Positions 26,226 through 34,354 of a stretch of DNA of 64,000 nucleotides are shown in pieces. This DNA is from Sphingobium phenoxybenzoativorans (GTDB taxonomy: Bacteria > Pseudomonadota > Alphaproteobacteria > Sphingomonadales > Sphingomonadaceae): NCBI RefSeq assembly GCF_001757355.1, contig NZ_MINO01000016.1, positions 1-64,000 of the forward strand. The letters run 5' to 3'. Within the stretch, counting starts at the first letter, position 1; the number at the start of each line of letters is the position of its first letter. The notes beneath the pieces were generated by a model. The model made no database searches. It worked only from the letters and a program-made list of their open reading frames with translations, and was not told the DNA's origin. The translations under genes were made by a program, and so were the position numbers.

Positions 26226-27538
26226 TAGAGAAAGAGCGCTTGGAGGGCCGGATGCAAGTCCTCAACCTGGGCTTTGATGCCGGCCGCTAACCAGCCGAAT
26301 TCTCGCTGAAAGTCGATTTTGAGAACCTCCAATTCTACAGCGATCCTTTGCCCTAATGCCTCGTCCCGATGTTTTCCGGCCATATTCATGAATTTTCGCT
26401 CAACAAACCATCGGTTATGATTGGTGCCAAGCAATAGCATTGCAATAGCGGTCTGCGCCTTCAATCCAATATCGCCGAGGTCGTAAAAAATCTGACCCTT
26501 CGATGCAAGTACGTCGCAGTAATCAAAGTCAAATTTTCCATCCCTGCAATGGTCAGCAAAAAACTTGCCCATCGCTGATAGTAGGCCCGCATCTTCCTCA
26601 GCAAGCTGAACAATATGTTCACGCCGAATCACTCGAAAAATATTTCGGACAACCTGTTCGTTTTGAAGATTGTCGTCCAAAAATCCAAAAATGTGATCCC
26701 AGTCATCCGAAGAGGGTAAATTTTCTTCGTCGGCTAAAAGCTTGACAAGCTTCTCTTCTTCATCGGAATCGAACTGAAAAACGAACGAATTTAATGCAGA
26801 GAATAATGCCTCCCGAAGTTCCGCAACATCCTTATATCTGCGGTGAGCGTTCCGCTTCGTACATTTTTCCACCACCGGCCCGACATCACCAGGTACAGTC
26901 AGTTCATCGTGTGGTAATCGTTTTGGGTTCGTAGCGAAAATATCATGGAGAATTGCACCGAACGAATAAATGTCGGAGCGTGCACTTGCTCGATGGAAAT
27001 TCCCTGCGCATTCCGGGGCTTGATAGAGTGGTGTTCCCCCCGCAGCTCCAGATGGAGTTAGAGTGGAGCTAGCGTCTTCCCCGACAGCAATAAGCCCAAA
27101 ATCAGAAAGAGCGTAAGTTGGCTCACCATCTTCATCCAAAAACTTGAGAACATTGTGTGGTTTTAAATCTCGGTGGAAGTATCCCCTACCGTGGATCTCT
27201 TCTAGTCCACTAAGAATATGAAAAAGAGCTACACTCGGGTTTCCGCCGAGACGTCGGTCGATTTGTAGCTCGTCGTGAAGGCTTTGCTCGGCCAGTGGCA
27301 TTACAAACCAAGGAGGATCGGCCGCCAAATCGCATGCTAAGATAGGAACAACATTCTCATGAGCGATAGCGCTTTGATACTTTATCTCACGTTCAAAACG
27401 GCGCTTCATTTGCGCTGAATCTAGAGCGGGTGGTATCGATAATGTCTTACGAGCATAGCGACATTGAGCACCGTCAACGACTTCATGGACTATGCCAAAG
27501 CCGCCCCGGCCTCGCTCCTGCACTTCAACGTAGGCCAT
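26225..27538 (-). CDS. Eukaryotic-like Ser/Thr protein kinase with C-terminal helical domain
   Basis: 437 residues from the ATG at 27538; a TTG three codons upstream is possible. Complete Hanks-type kinase domain (residues 5-255): glycine loop GRGGFGIV (10-17), Lys31 (ARKTL), Glu51 on helix C, HRDLKPHN (122-129), DFG (146-148) and YQAPECAG with SDIYSFGAILHDIF. The remaining 180 residues are acidic and helical with no membrane span, unlike PASTA or PknB kinases, so it is cytosolic. Forms an operon with the PP2C gene. Kinase-phosphatase pairs on islands are known in anti-phage systems (for example the vWA-PP2C-kinase TerY-P triad), but no vWA protein is present here. Target unknown. Confidence 0.92.
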   Translation of the reverse strand: MAYVEVQERGRGGFGIVHEVVDGAQCRYARKTLSIPPALDSAQMKRRFEREIKYQSAIAHENVVPILACDLAADPPWFVMPLAEQSLHDELQIDRRLGGNPSVALFHILSGLEEIHGRGYFHRDLKPHNVLKFLDEDGEPTYALSDFGLIAVGEDASSTLTPSGAAGGTPLYQAPECAGNFHRASARSDIYSFGAILHDIFATNPKRLPHDELTVPGDVGPVVEKCTKRNAHRRYKDVAELREALFSALNSFVFQFDSDEEEKLVKLLADEENLPSSDDWDHIFGFLDDNLQNEQVVRNIFRVIRREHIVQLAEEDAGLLSAMGKFFADHCRDGKFDFDYCDVLASKGQIFYDLGDIGLKAQTAIAMLLLGTNHNRWFVERKFMNMAGKHRDEALGQRIAVELEVLKIDFQREFGWLAAGIKAQVEDLHPALQALFL

Positions 27539-27679
27539 TCGGCGCAATCTCTCATCATCTACTAACCCGATTATTTTTTTGGCTTAGCTCTATGCAGCGG
27601 CTATTGCCAGCGTCGCCGAAACGAAGACCCACATGGCCAAATTGGCAGGTGATTAAGTGCGCTAACGAAAGATAGCTTT

Positions 27680-27940
27680 TCATCCGCATGCCTTATCGGT
27701 GACCGCCGCCAAGACAGTTTGCATTAGCTTTTCAGGGCCAATACCAATTGCTTGACTGATCTGAACAAATTCCAAGATGTCTAGACGGCGCTCAAGCAGT
27801 TCAATCTTGTTCACAAAAGAAGGTGGCTTCCCTAGCCGCCGAGCCAGTTCACGTTGAGAGATCTTCTGTGCAATCCGGGCAGCTTTGATAGCGTCTATTG
27901 CCGCTCGATAGTCGGGAGAAACAACCCATTCCCGTTGCAT
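27680..27940 (-). CDS. XRE-family helix-turn-helix regulator
   Basis: 86 residues. The helix-turn-helix is ISQRELARRLGKPPSFVNKI (about residues 27-46), followed by helices ERRLDILEFVQISQAIGI, the standard Cro/C1-type layout. Small single-domain repressors of this type control mobile elements and toxin or defence operons. It is on the same strand as and 141 bases upstream of the kinase-phosphatase genes, and divergent from the membrane-protein pair. The palindrome at 27992-28008 in the divergent promoter region is its likely operator. Confidence 0.88.
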   Translation of the reverse strand: MQREWVVSPDYRAAIDAIKAARIAQKISQRELARRLGKPPSFVNKIELLERRLDILEFVQISQAIGIGPEKLMQTVLAAVTDKACG

Positions 27941-27991
27941 CGGCTAGCCCTGCTTGAACCCAAGCCGAACCTCATATAGCGCTCATGCACT

Positions 27992-28008
27992 GTCCCCATT
28001 TTGGGGAC
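27992..28008. promoter_or_regulatory. Perfect palindrome, likely operator of the XRE regulator
   Basis: GTCCCCA-TTT-TGGGGAC, a 17-base perfect dyad lying 52 bases from the XRE start on one side and 45 bases from the first membrane-protein start on the other. The location and size suit a dimeric Cro-like repressor controlling both directions. Confidence 0.6.
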
Positions 28009-28052
28009 GTTAGTTCCGAGCAAAAATCGGAATGTTATGTGGGGGAAAGCTC

Positions 28053-28352
28053 ATGCGGTTCATCGTAAACCTTCTTCGCATCCTCATTTATGCGTCGTGC
28101 GCCTCGATCATCGTCCTACTGACGATCTTCGCTGCTTTCATCGTCGACGGGGGAATTATCGACACTCCGTTAGGAGCGCTGGGAAACTTCGTCATTGTGT
28201 ATGTCGCAATTCTGACGGTGGTGGGCCTCAGCTCGATCGCTTTGTTCATCTCACTTCATGATCGTCATGCCGAGATCGTTGTTCAGCTTAAGCAGATAGC
28301 GAATGCTCTCTCAAATTTTGATCGCACGAGGGGGACTAGCGATGTGGAGTAA
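28053..28352 (+). CDS. Small membrane protein with two transmembrane segments
   Basis: 99 residues from the ATG at 28053 (preceded by GGGGGAAAG); a start at 28032 would add 7 residues. Two hydrophobic helices (about residues 3-32 and 44-70) flank a short loop, with a short soluble C-terminal tail rich in charged residues (HAEIVVQLKQIANAL). No family recognised. It overlaps the next gene by 11 bases, so the two form a unit, divergent from the XRE regulator. A role in phage exclusion or as effector of the neighbouring kinase locus is conceivable but unsupported. Confidence 0.68.
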   Translation: MRFIVNLLRILIYASCASIIVLLTIFAAFIVDGGIIDTPLGALGNFVIVYVAILTVVGLSSIALFISLHDRHAEIVVQLKQIANALSNFDRTRGTSDVE

Positions 28353-28944
28353 GCACAATCTGCAAGGGCTAAGCTTCGTTTTGGCCTGCATCGGAATAGG
28401 TCTTGTCATATTCATTCTTTCTCGACGGCCATCGGAGCCGCCCGACGTCGGGACAGCAAACATGCCAATCATTGCCAACGCTAACGTTGATGCTGATATC
28501 GCATACAATAATGACATACCCGATGATTCCGGCTCGCAGATGCTCAATGGCAATTTATCAGAGCCTCCGTCGCCAGATACTTATCTCGGCCTCAGCTTCG
28601 ATAGAGGCATTTCCGAAGTGCAGGATAGATGGACGAAAAATGTTTCGAGGTCTCAAGGCCAATGCGAATTTGCCGTTGGTGAGCGGTCAATCTTCCAGGG
28701 AGCTTGCATTATATCACATGACGACCTTGGGAACTTCGCTCTCTATGACCTAGTTGGCCGCAAAGATGCTGTCTTCATTTCCCCTACCGACAATGCAGTG
28801 CAGGGCTACTGGACAAAAAACATTCACGCTTGGCAGAGTGCGAGTTTTGCCTCTCTCGATAGCCTCGCCCCTCAAGGAGACTGCTGGGCATCGGACGAAA
28901 TTAAAGTTTGTGCGACAGAAGCTGGTGATGATGAAAAGCCCTAG
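28342..28944 (+). CDS. Membrane-anchored hypothetical protein
   Basis: 200 residues from the ATG at 28342 (MWSKHNLQGLSF), preceded by GAGGGGG; it overlaps the upstream membrane-protein gene by 11 bases. One N-terminal hydrophobic segment (about residues 8-28) followed by RRP suggests a single anchor with the rest outside the cytoplasm, or inside if reversed. The soluble part contains two Cys-containing segments (GQCEFAVGERSIFQGACI and GDCWASDEIKVCA), which could form disulfides in the periplasm. No known family recognised. It is the last gene before the right end of the element. Confidence 0.65.
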   Translation: MWSKHNLQGLSFVLACIGIGLVIFILSRRPSEPPDVGTANMPIIANANVDADIAYNNDIPDDSGSQMLNGNLSEPPSPDTYLGLSFDRGISEVQDRWTKNVSRSQGQCEFAVGERSIFQGACIISHDDLGNFALYDLVGRKDAVFISPTDNAVQGYWTKNIHAWQSASFASLDSLAPQGDCWASDEIKVCATEAGDDEKP

Positions 28945-28999
28945 CTATTATAAATTATATTATAAAATCAATATATCTTTAATGTTATCAATGGCGAAT

Positions 29000-29054
29000 T
29001 CGCATTCGTAATGCGGGGGTCACAGGTTCGAGTCCTGTAAGCGGCACCATTTTT
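29000..29054 (+). repeat. Attachment site, distal side (attR), orphan tRNA 3' end
   Basis: Exact copy of 16870-16924: the anticodon arm, T-arm and CCA end of tRNA-Thr without the 5' half. It is not a functional tRNA. Before it the element's right end has TTATAAAATCAATATA, similar to TTATAAATCAATAAG just inside the left end; these could be integrase arm sites. Confidence 0.92.
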
Positions 29055-29277
29055 CCAAAAGCCAGATACCTAGGCGGATGATCGTCCATCGTGGCGGCTG
29101 TTCTGTTCGACTCGCGGAGCAATGTGCCGCGGCGGCGCCACCTAAGCATGGAAATGCCCGGTCTCTGAGGGTCCGGCACCCCTCCTGCGCCCCTGCGCGC
29201 CATGGCTCCCGCCTTGCATTCTTCGCCGCAAGCGCCGTCAGGCGTCTGCCGCCTCCGCGCCGCGGCCGGTCCTTCCT

Positions 29278-30060
29278 CTAGCGCTCGCTAAATTCTATCC
29301 GGTCGGCGGCCGCCCCGGCCATCATGAAGCCGATGGGGCGCTCCGCCTCCTCCTGCAGATGGCCGATCAGGCTCGCCGTCCGGGCGAGCAGGGAAATGCC
29401 CTTGAGAGCCGCCAGCGGAAAGCCGACGTCCAGCATCACCGCCGGGATCGCGCCATTGACGTTGATCGGCAGCGAACGGCCCAGAATGTCCGGCAGGACG
29501 TCCCGGACGGCGTAGAGCATGGCGATATGCGGTCCCTCGACGCCATGCTCGCGCGCCAGCGCCAGCAAGCGGTTCGCGCGCGGGTCGCCCGCGGAATGTT
29601 CGGGATGGCCCATGCCCGGTATCGCCTGCCGGTTGACCCGGAGCGCCGCCACGCCCGCCCGCGCCGCCTCTGCGCTGGAAAGGCCGTCCCGCTCCATCGT
29701 TGCGATCTGGCTGGCCAGGAATTTCCCGGCGGTCTCCGCGCTGCCCAGGACGACCGATCCGCACCCCAGCAGACCGGCGGCCACCGCCCCCTGAAAAGCC
29801 TCCGGCGCGGCGGCGATCGTCATGCGCGCCACGGCGACGCTGGGTACCAGGCCATGTTCGGCGATGGCGCACAGCACGGCATTGGCGAAGAATTCCTGCG
29901 TCTCCGTCGGCGCCTGGCCGGTTACCAGCATCCAGAAATAATGGGTGAAGTCGAGCTGCCCGATCACCTCGCTCGCCAGGTCCATCCCGCGCACGGTGAT
30001 GCTGGCCGCGTCGGACTTTGTGATGGAGGTATAAGCATTATCCTGTTTGCCGATGCGCAT
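29278..30060 (-). CDS. Citryl-CoA lyase / citrate synthase-family protein
   Basis: 260 residues, shorter than true citrate synthase (about 430). The small-domain signature GMGHPEHSAGDPRANRLLAL matches the citrate synthase His-containing GxGH...DPRA block, and a final region GFMMAGAAADRIEF aligns with the C-terminal CoA/citrate site. This short form is usually named citryl-CoA lyase and cleaves (or forms) a citryl-CoA-like thioester to acetyl-CoA plus a 2-oxo acid. It is transcribed divergently from the CoA-transferase; the tandem palindromes at 30074-30105 lie between them. Together they suggest activation of a tricarboxylate-like acid, then cleavage. The true substrate is unknown. Confidence 0.8.
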   Translation of the reverse strand: MRIGKQDNAYTSITKSDAASITVRGMDLASEVIGQLDFTHYFWMLVTGQAPTETQEFFANAVLCAIAEHGLVPSVAVARMTIAAAPEAFQGAVAAGLLGCGSVVLGSAETAGKFLASQIATMERDGLSSAEAARAGVAALRVNRQAIPGMGHPEHSAGDPRANRLLALAREHGVEGPHIAMLYAVRDVLPDILGRSLPINVNGAIPAVMLDVGFPLAALKGISLLARTASLIGHLQEEAERPIGFMMAGAAADRIEFSER

Positions 30061-30073
30061 GGCGCGGTCCTTT

Positions 30074-30105
30074 TTCGATAATCGAAGTTGATTTCATTAT
30101 GCGAA
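30074..30105. promoter_or_regulatory. Tandem 13-bp palindromes, probable IclR operator
   Basis: TTCGATAATCGAA (30074-30086, a dyad apart from its central base) and a weaker TTCATTATGCGAA (30093-30105), 19 bases apart start to start. The same arrangement with the same 19-base spacing occurs at 32107-32138. It lies in the divergent promoter region of the citryl-CoA lyase and CoA-transferase genes and is the obvious candidate site for the IclR protein encoded next door. Confidence 0.72.
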
Positions 30106-30145
30106 TTTTCTAGAAAGCGTGTCAAGTTACTCCGGGAGAAAGAAA

Positions 30146-31321
30146 GTGGCGCGACCTCTGGCCAATATGAAGGTGCTTGAAATGGGTACTTTCATTACCG
30201 GACCGGCCGCCGGCATGCTGCTGGCGGATCTGGGGGCGGACGTCATAAAGGTTGAGCAGCCGGTCACCGGCGATCCCTTTCGCGCTTATAAGGGCGGTCT
30301 CTACAGCCCGCATTATCAGACCTATAATCGCAACAAGCGCAGCATCACGCTCGACACGCGCAATGCCGCCGACCTTGCCGTCCTTGACGCGCTGGTGGCG
30401 GATGCCGACGTCTTTATACAGAATTTCCGCCCCGGCGTGGCGGCAAAGCTGGGCGTTGACGCGGATAGGCTCCGGGCGCTCAACCCCCGGCTGGTCTATG
30501 CGTCGATCTCCGGCTTCGGCCCCGAAGGCCCCGACCGCGACCGTCCGGCGTTCGACACCGTGGCACAGGCGGCCAGTGGTTTCCTGCGGCTGCTCGTCAA
30601 TCCGGCCAATCCGCGCGTGGTGGGACCGGCGATCGCGGACGCCATGACCGGCTTCTACACGGCATTGGGCATCGTCGCGGCGCTCAGCGAACGGCATGAA
30701 ACGGGGCGCGGCCGGCTGGTTGAAACGTCGATGTTCGAATCGATGTGCCATTTCAACCTGGACGATTTCACGCATCTTTTCTCCGCCGGTCAGATCATGG
30801 GGCCTTGGAGCCGGCCGCATGTTTCGCAATCCTATGTGTTCGAATGCAGCGACGGAAAATGGCTGGCCCTTCACATGTCGTCGCCCGTGAAATTCTGGGA
30901 AAATCTGACGGATGCGGTGGGCAGGCCGGACATGCTTTCCCTCCCTGAATTCAAGGGCAGGGATGAACGCATCGCCAATTATGAAAATGTGGTCGCCCTG
31001 CTCGCGCCGCTGTTCAAGCAAAAGACGCGCGACCAATGGTGTGAGGAACTGACGCGGCGCGAAGTGCCCCATTCGTCCATGCGCACGTCGGAGGAGGCGG
31101 CCCATTCTCCCCAGGCGGAGGCGCTGGGTCTGGTGGTGGAAGACGCAAATGGACCCCAAGGTCCATTTCGGACTATACGCTTCCCGGTCAGCTTTGACGG
31201 TGAACGGACGACGGATATTGTCGCGCCGCCATTGCTCGGCGCAGACAATGACGAAATCGTAGCACCGCTGCGAAAGAACAGCCGGGACCTCCATGACGAA
31301 CAAGGCCGACAAAGACCCTGA
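30146..31321 (+). CDS. Family III CoA-transferase (CaiB/BaiF type)
   Basis: 391 residues from a GTG at 30146, preceded by GGGAGA; a GTG at 30119 is possible. N-terminal MKVLEMGTFITGPAAGMLLADLGADVIKVE is typical (shown here in two parts: VLEMGTFITGPAA and LADLGADVIKVEQP), followed by YNRNKRSITLD and DVFIQNFRPGVAAKLG. By eye the catalytic Asp of formyl-CoA transferase aligns with Glu in SMFESM, a substitution seen in other members. The enzyme moves CoA between carboxylic acids, here presumably onto the acid to be cleaved by the lyase. Its end overlaps the IclR gene by 29 bases. Confidence 0.9.
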   Translation: MARPLANMKVLEMGTFITGPAAGMLLADLGADVIKVEQPVTGDPFRAYKGGLYSPHYQTYNRNKRSITLDTRNAADLAVLDALVADADVFIQNFRPGVAAKLGVDADRLRALNPRLVYASISGFGPEGPDRDRPAFDTVAQAASGFLRLLVNPANPRVVGPAIADAMTGFYTALGIVAALSERHETGRGRLVETSMFESMCHFNLDDFTHLFSAGQIMGPWSRPHVSQSYVFECSDGKWLALHMSSPVKFWENLTDAVGRPDMLSLPEFKGRDERIANYENVVALLAPLFKQKTRDQWCEELTRREVPHSSMRTSEEAAHSPQAEALGLVVEDANGPQGPFRTIRFPVSFDGERTTDIVAPPLLGADNDEIVAPLRKNSRDLHDEQGRQRP

Positions 31322-32102
31322 ATATCTTTCCACGCTGGAGCGCGGACTAAGGGTCCTAAGAGCCTTCGACGAACATAATCCGGAAATGCGGCTGAGCGAG
31401 GTCGCCGCCAAGGCCGATCTCAGCCCTGCGGTTGCCCGGCGTTGCCTCAATACATTGGTATCGCTTGGATATGTCGGCCAATATGGCCGCAATTTCCTGT
31501 TGAAGCCGGAGGTGCTGGCCTTCGGCTCCGCCTTCATGTCGTCGATGAATATTGAGCAGGTGGTGTCGCCTTCGCTTCAGAAACTGCGCGATGACATGGG
31601 CGACAGCGCGTCCATGGCGGTGATTGCGGGGAACGACATCCTCTATCTCGCCCATGTGTCCACGCGCAGGCAGATTCGCCTGGGCGCATCCGTCGGCACC
31701 CGCTTTCCCCTCCACGCCACGTCGATGGGCAAGGCGATCCTGGCGTTCCGGCCCGACGCCGATATTGAGGATTTTCTCGCCCGGGCGGACCTGAAGGCGT
31801 TCACGCCGAACACGATCACCCGGCCGGAGGCGCTGCGCGAACGGCTCATGCAGGTGCGGTCGCAGGGCTATGATTCGACGTGCGAGGAACTGGACATGGG
31901 CATCGTCTCGCTCGCCGTTCCGATCTTCGACGCCAGCCATGTCTCGATCGCCGCCATCAACTGTTCGACCACGACGGGCCGGACCAATCAGCAGGAGATG
32001 ATCGCCACGCGGCTCAATGGTTTGCGGGCCGCCGCAAACGAGATTCAGCAGGCGCTGCGACGATGGCCCGCGCTGCTCCACGCGGTGGGAGATTATCTAT
32101 AG
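31293..32102 (+). CDS. IclR-family transcriptional regulator
   Basis: 269 residues. N-terminal winged helix (STLERGLRVLRAF, then RLSEVAAKADLSPAVARRCL) and C-terminal effector domain with the typical VGTRFPLHATSMGKAILAF and DMGIVSLAVPIFD. Most similar in layout to PcaR/PobR-type regulators of aromatic catabolism. It overlaps the CoA-transferase gene and therefore is probably coexpressed with it and autoregulated through the operator at 30074. A second, matching operator precedes the TonB receptor gene. Confidence 0.93.
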   Translation: MTNKADKDPEYLSTLERGLRVLRAFDEHNPEMRLSEVAAKADLSPAVARRCLNTLVSLGYVGQYGRNFLLKPEVLAFGSAFMSSMNIEQVVSPSLQKLRDDMGDSASMAVIAGNDILYLAHVSTRRQIRLGASVGTRFPLHATSMGKAILAFRPDADIEDFLARADLKAFTPNTITRPEALRERLMQVRSQGYDSTCEELDMGIVSLAVPIFDASHVSIAAINCSTTTGRTNQQEMIATRLNGLRAAANEIQQALRRWPALLHAVGDYL

Positions 32103-32106
32103 TTTT

Positions 32107-32138
32107 TTCGATTATCGAATTTGACTTCGCATTTCGAA
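32107..32138. promoter_or_regulatory. Tandem 13-bp palindromes, second probable IclR operator
   Basis: TTCGATTATCGAA at 32107-32119 and TTCGCATTTCGAA at 32126-32138, again 19 bases apart. The first differs from the site at 30074 only in the central base. It begins 4 bases after the IclR stop, 76 bases before the TonB receptor start, and so likely controls the receptor-led operon. Confidence 0.72.
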
Positions 32139-32182
32139 AGTAATATAGACCCTCTCAATCAGATAATGATTGGGAGAGGGGC

Positions 32183-34345
32183 ATGCTTGCTGTGGCACGT
32201 AAGGGCTTGGCGTTTCTTCTGGCGTGTAGCGCGCTGACGCCTGCCTGGGCGCAAGAGAACGCGAAGGAAGGTGTGGACGATATCGTCGTGACGGCGTTGC
32301 GGCGGGACGCGAACCTTCAGGATACGCCCGCGGCCGTGACGGCGTTTACGTCGCAGGCCATTGAGAATGCCGGGATCGACCGGGCGGCCGACTTCGTCAA
32401 TCTGACGGCCAATGTGAACCTTGTGGAGACCCAGAATGCTGGAAACGCATTCGTGATCATCCGGGGCATCACCCAGGCGCGCAACAGCGAACCCTCGGTC
32501 GCGGTCGTCATAGACGGCGTGCAGCAGGTGAACCCCGCAGCCTTCAACCAGGAGCTGTTCGACATCGACCAGATCGAGGTGTTGAAGGGGCCGCAGGGCG
32601 GGCTTTACGGCCGCAACGCGATCGGCGGCGCCATCATCATCAACACCAAGCAGCCGAGCGACCAGTTTGAGGGCAAGGTGAAGCTTGGCGTGGACAATGG
32701 CTTTGGCTGGCAGGCGCGGGCCGGGATCAGCGGGCCGTTGTCGGAAAATGTGAAATTCCGCATCTCCGGCTCCTATGTCGACACCAACGGCTATCTCAGG
32801 AACAGCTTTCTCCGCGAGAAGGCCGATCCCTACAAGGACGCCGCCATTCGCGGCAATCTGCTGATCGATGCGGGCGGCGGCCTGGCCGTCGATCTGCGCG
32901 CTTCCTATGCGCGGCTTGAGGCGCAGGCGCTCTATTTCAACATCGTTTCGGACGTGAACGACACCAGCCTGCCCATTCGGGTCAATAATGCGGGGCAGAA
33001 TGATCGTGACCTGATGAATATCGCCGCCAAGATCAGCTACGACACCGACAATTTCTCCGTCACGTCGATTACATCCTACGACACGGTGAAGGAGGTTCTG
33101 ACCGGCGACGCATTCAACTTCCTGCCGATCCAGGAATCGCTGTTCTTCCAACTCCTGGGCTTCGACCTCAACCAGAGCCAGTATCTGAACGTCAAGGCGT
33201 TCAGCCAGGAGCTGCGCTTCCAGTCGCCGTCCAGCAGCAAGCTGTTCTGGATGTTCGGCGGCTATCTCATCGACACCAACCGGTTCATCTCGACCGGCAA
33301 TATGGTGGACACGGGCAATGGCGTCTTTCCCGTCTACCGCACGCCAAGCACCAATCCGCTGAACCCGCAGGCGACCTTCCTGTCGGACAAGCAGGACAAT
33401 TTCGCCTGGGCGCTGTTCGCCAATATGGGGTACGACATTCTGGAGCCGCTGCGCATCGATGCGTCGCTGCGGTACGATCATGACAAGCGGCGCAACACCA
33501 CGCTGACGCCGACGGCTTTCCTGCCCAACGTCCCCGGCGCGCCGCAGGGCGCAACCGGCGACGTCCGCCGCGAGACGTTCAGCGACTGGCAGCCGAAGGT
33601 GACGCTCACCTACAAACCCGCCGACGATGTGACGCTCTATGGCGGCTATAGCCGGGGCTTCCGGTCCGGCGGGTTCAACCAGACCGGCGTTGGCGCGGTG
33701 GCGGCGGCCAACGGCATTGTCGGCGTCGGCGACGTGTTCAGGGAGGAGACGGCCGACACGTTCGAGGTCGGCTTCAAGACGCGCTTTGCCGACCGCAAGA
33801 TCACGTTCAACGGCGCGGTCTATTCCACCGTGTCGAAGAACAGCTATTTCTTCGTGTTCCTGGCGGCCAACTCGACGCAGAATCTGGGCAATATTCCCAA
33901 GACGCGGCTCAAGGGCTTTGAGCTGGAGCTGAATGCGCGCCCGATGCCCGCCGTCGAGCTCAATGCCGCCGTCGGCTATACGTGGAGCGACATAAAGCAG
34001 TTCCCCGATCCCACCGTGATCGGGAATGAAGCGCCGCTGATCTCGCGCTACACCTATAATCTCGGCGCGCAGTTCACGCCCGATCTCGGCGGCGATCTGG
34101 AGGGGCTGTTCCGGGTCGACTATCGCCGCACCGGCAAGACCTGGTGGGAACCCTATAACACCACCGTCCGCAAGCCGGTCGATCTGGTCGATGTGCGCGC
34201 CGGCATAAAGACGGATGCCTGGAGCATCACGGGCTACGCCACCAACCTGTTCGACAAGAAATATAATGCGGAATTTTCGCCGGGCGGCTTCGTCTTCAAG
34301 GCGCGGCCGCGGGTCTATGGGCTGGAAGCGACCTACACATTCTAA
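32183..34345 (+). CDS. TonB-dependent outer-membrane receptor
   Basis: 720 residues. Signal peptide (MLAVARKGLAFLLACSALTPAWA), TonB-box-like DDIVVTALRR, plug domain with IRGI, VVIDGVQQ and EVLKGPQGGLYGRNAIGGAI, then a 22-strand-type barrel ending in GLEATYTF with terminal Phe. It uses TonB/ExbB energy to import a ligand across the outer membrane. Being led by an IclR-type operator and followed by catabolic genes, it most likely imports the substrate of this locus rather than an iron siderophore. An ATG with GGGAGAGGGG upstream supports the start. Confidence 0.95.
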   Translation: MLAVARKGLAFLLACSALTPAWAQENAKEGVDDIVVTALRRDANLQDTPAAVTAFTSQAIENAGIDRAADFVNLTANVNLVETQNAGNAFVIIRGITQARNSEPSVAVVIDGVQQVNPAAFNQELFDIDQIEVLKGPQGGLYGRNAIGGAIIINTKQPSDQFEGKVKLGVDNGFGWQARAGISGPLSENVKFRISGSYVDTNGYLRNSFLREKADPYKDAAIRGNLLIDAGGGLAVDLRASYARLEAQALYFNIVSDVNDTSLPIRVNNAGQNDRDLMNIAAKISYDTDNFSVTSITSYDTVKEVLTGDAFNFLPIQESLFFQLLGFDLNQSQYLNVKAFSQELRFQSPSSSKLFWMFGGYLIDTNRFISTGNMVDTGNGVFPVYRTPSTNPLNPQATFLSDKQDNFAWALFANMGYDILEPLRIDASLRYDHDKRRNTTLTPTAFLPNVPGAPQGATGDVRRETFSDWQPKVTLTYKPADDVTLYGGYSRGFRSGGFNQTGVGAVAAANGIVGVGDVFREETADTFEVGFKTRFADRKITFNGAVYSTVSKNSYFFVFLAANSTQNLGNIPKTRLKGFELELNARPMPAVELNAAVGYTWSDIKQFPDPTVIGNEAPLISRYTYNLGAQFTPDLGGDLEGLFRVDYRRTGKTWWEPYNTTVRKPVDLVDVRAGIKTDAWSITGYATNLFDKKYNAEFSPGGFVFKARPRVYGLEATYTF

Positions 34346-34354
34346 GGAGCGGCA

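Larger units (their letters stand above)
16870..29054. mobile_element. 12.1-kb integrative element inserted in tRNA-Thr
   Basis: A 55-base perfect direct repeat (16870-16924 and 29000-29054) marks the ends; one copy is the 3' half of the tRNA gene, the other is an orphan tRNA end. A tyrosine integrase lies at the tRNA-proximal end. Base composition and codon use are visibly AT-richer than the flanking genes. Cargo: two integrases plus one small recombinase, HNH-like, HEPN-like, FtsK-gamma-like, PEP-CTERM, possible Rep, kinase-phosphatase pair, XRE regulator and two membrane proteins. No phage structural genes and no conjugation genes are present, so it resembles a small genomic island or mobilisable/satellite element. 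Confidence 0.93.

Noticed and set aside
16870-29054. Island as a complete prophage
   Set aside because: No capsid, terminase, portal, tail or lysis genes; the integrase alone does not make a phage.
28988-29203. Minus-strand frame with PLTGLEPVTPAL, resembling many annotated proteins
   Set aside because: It is the antisense translation of a tRNA 3' end, a well-known false gene; here it is the attR copy.
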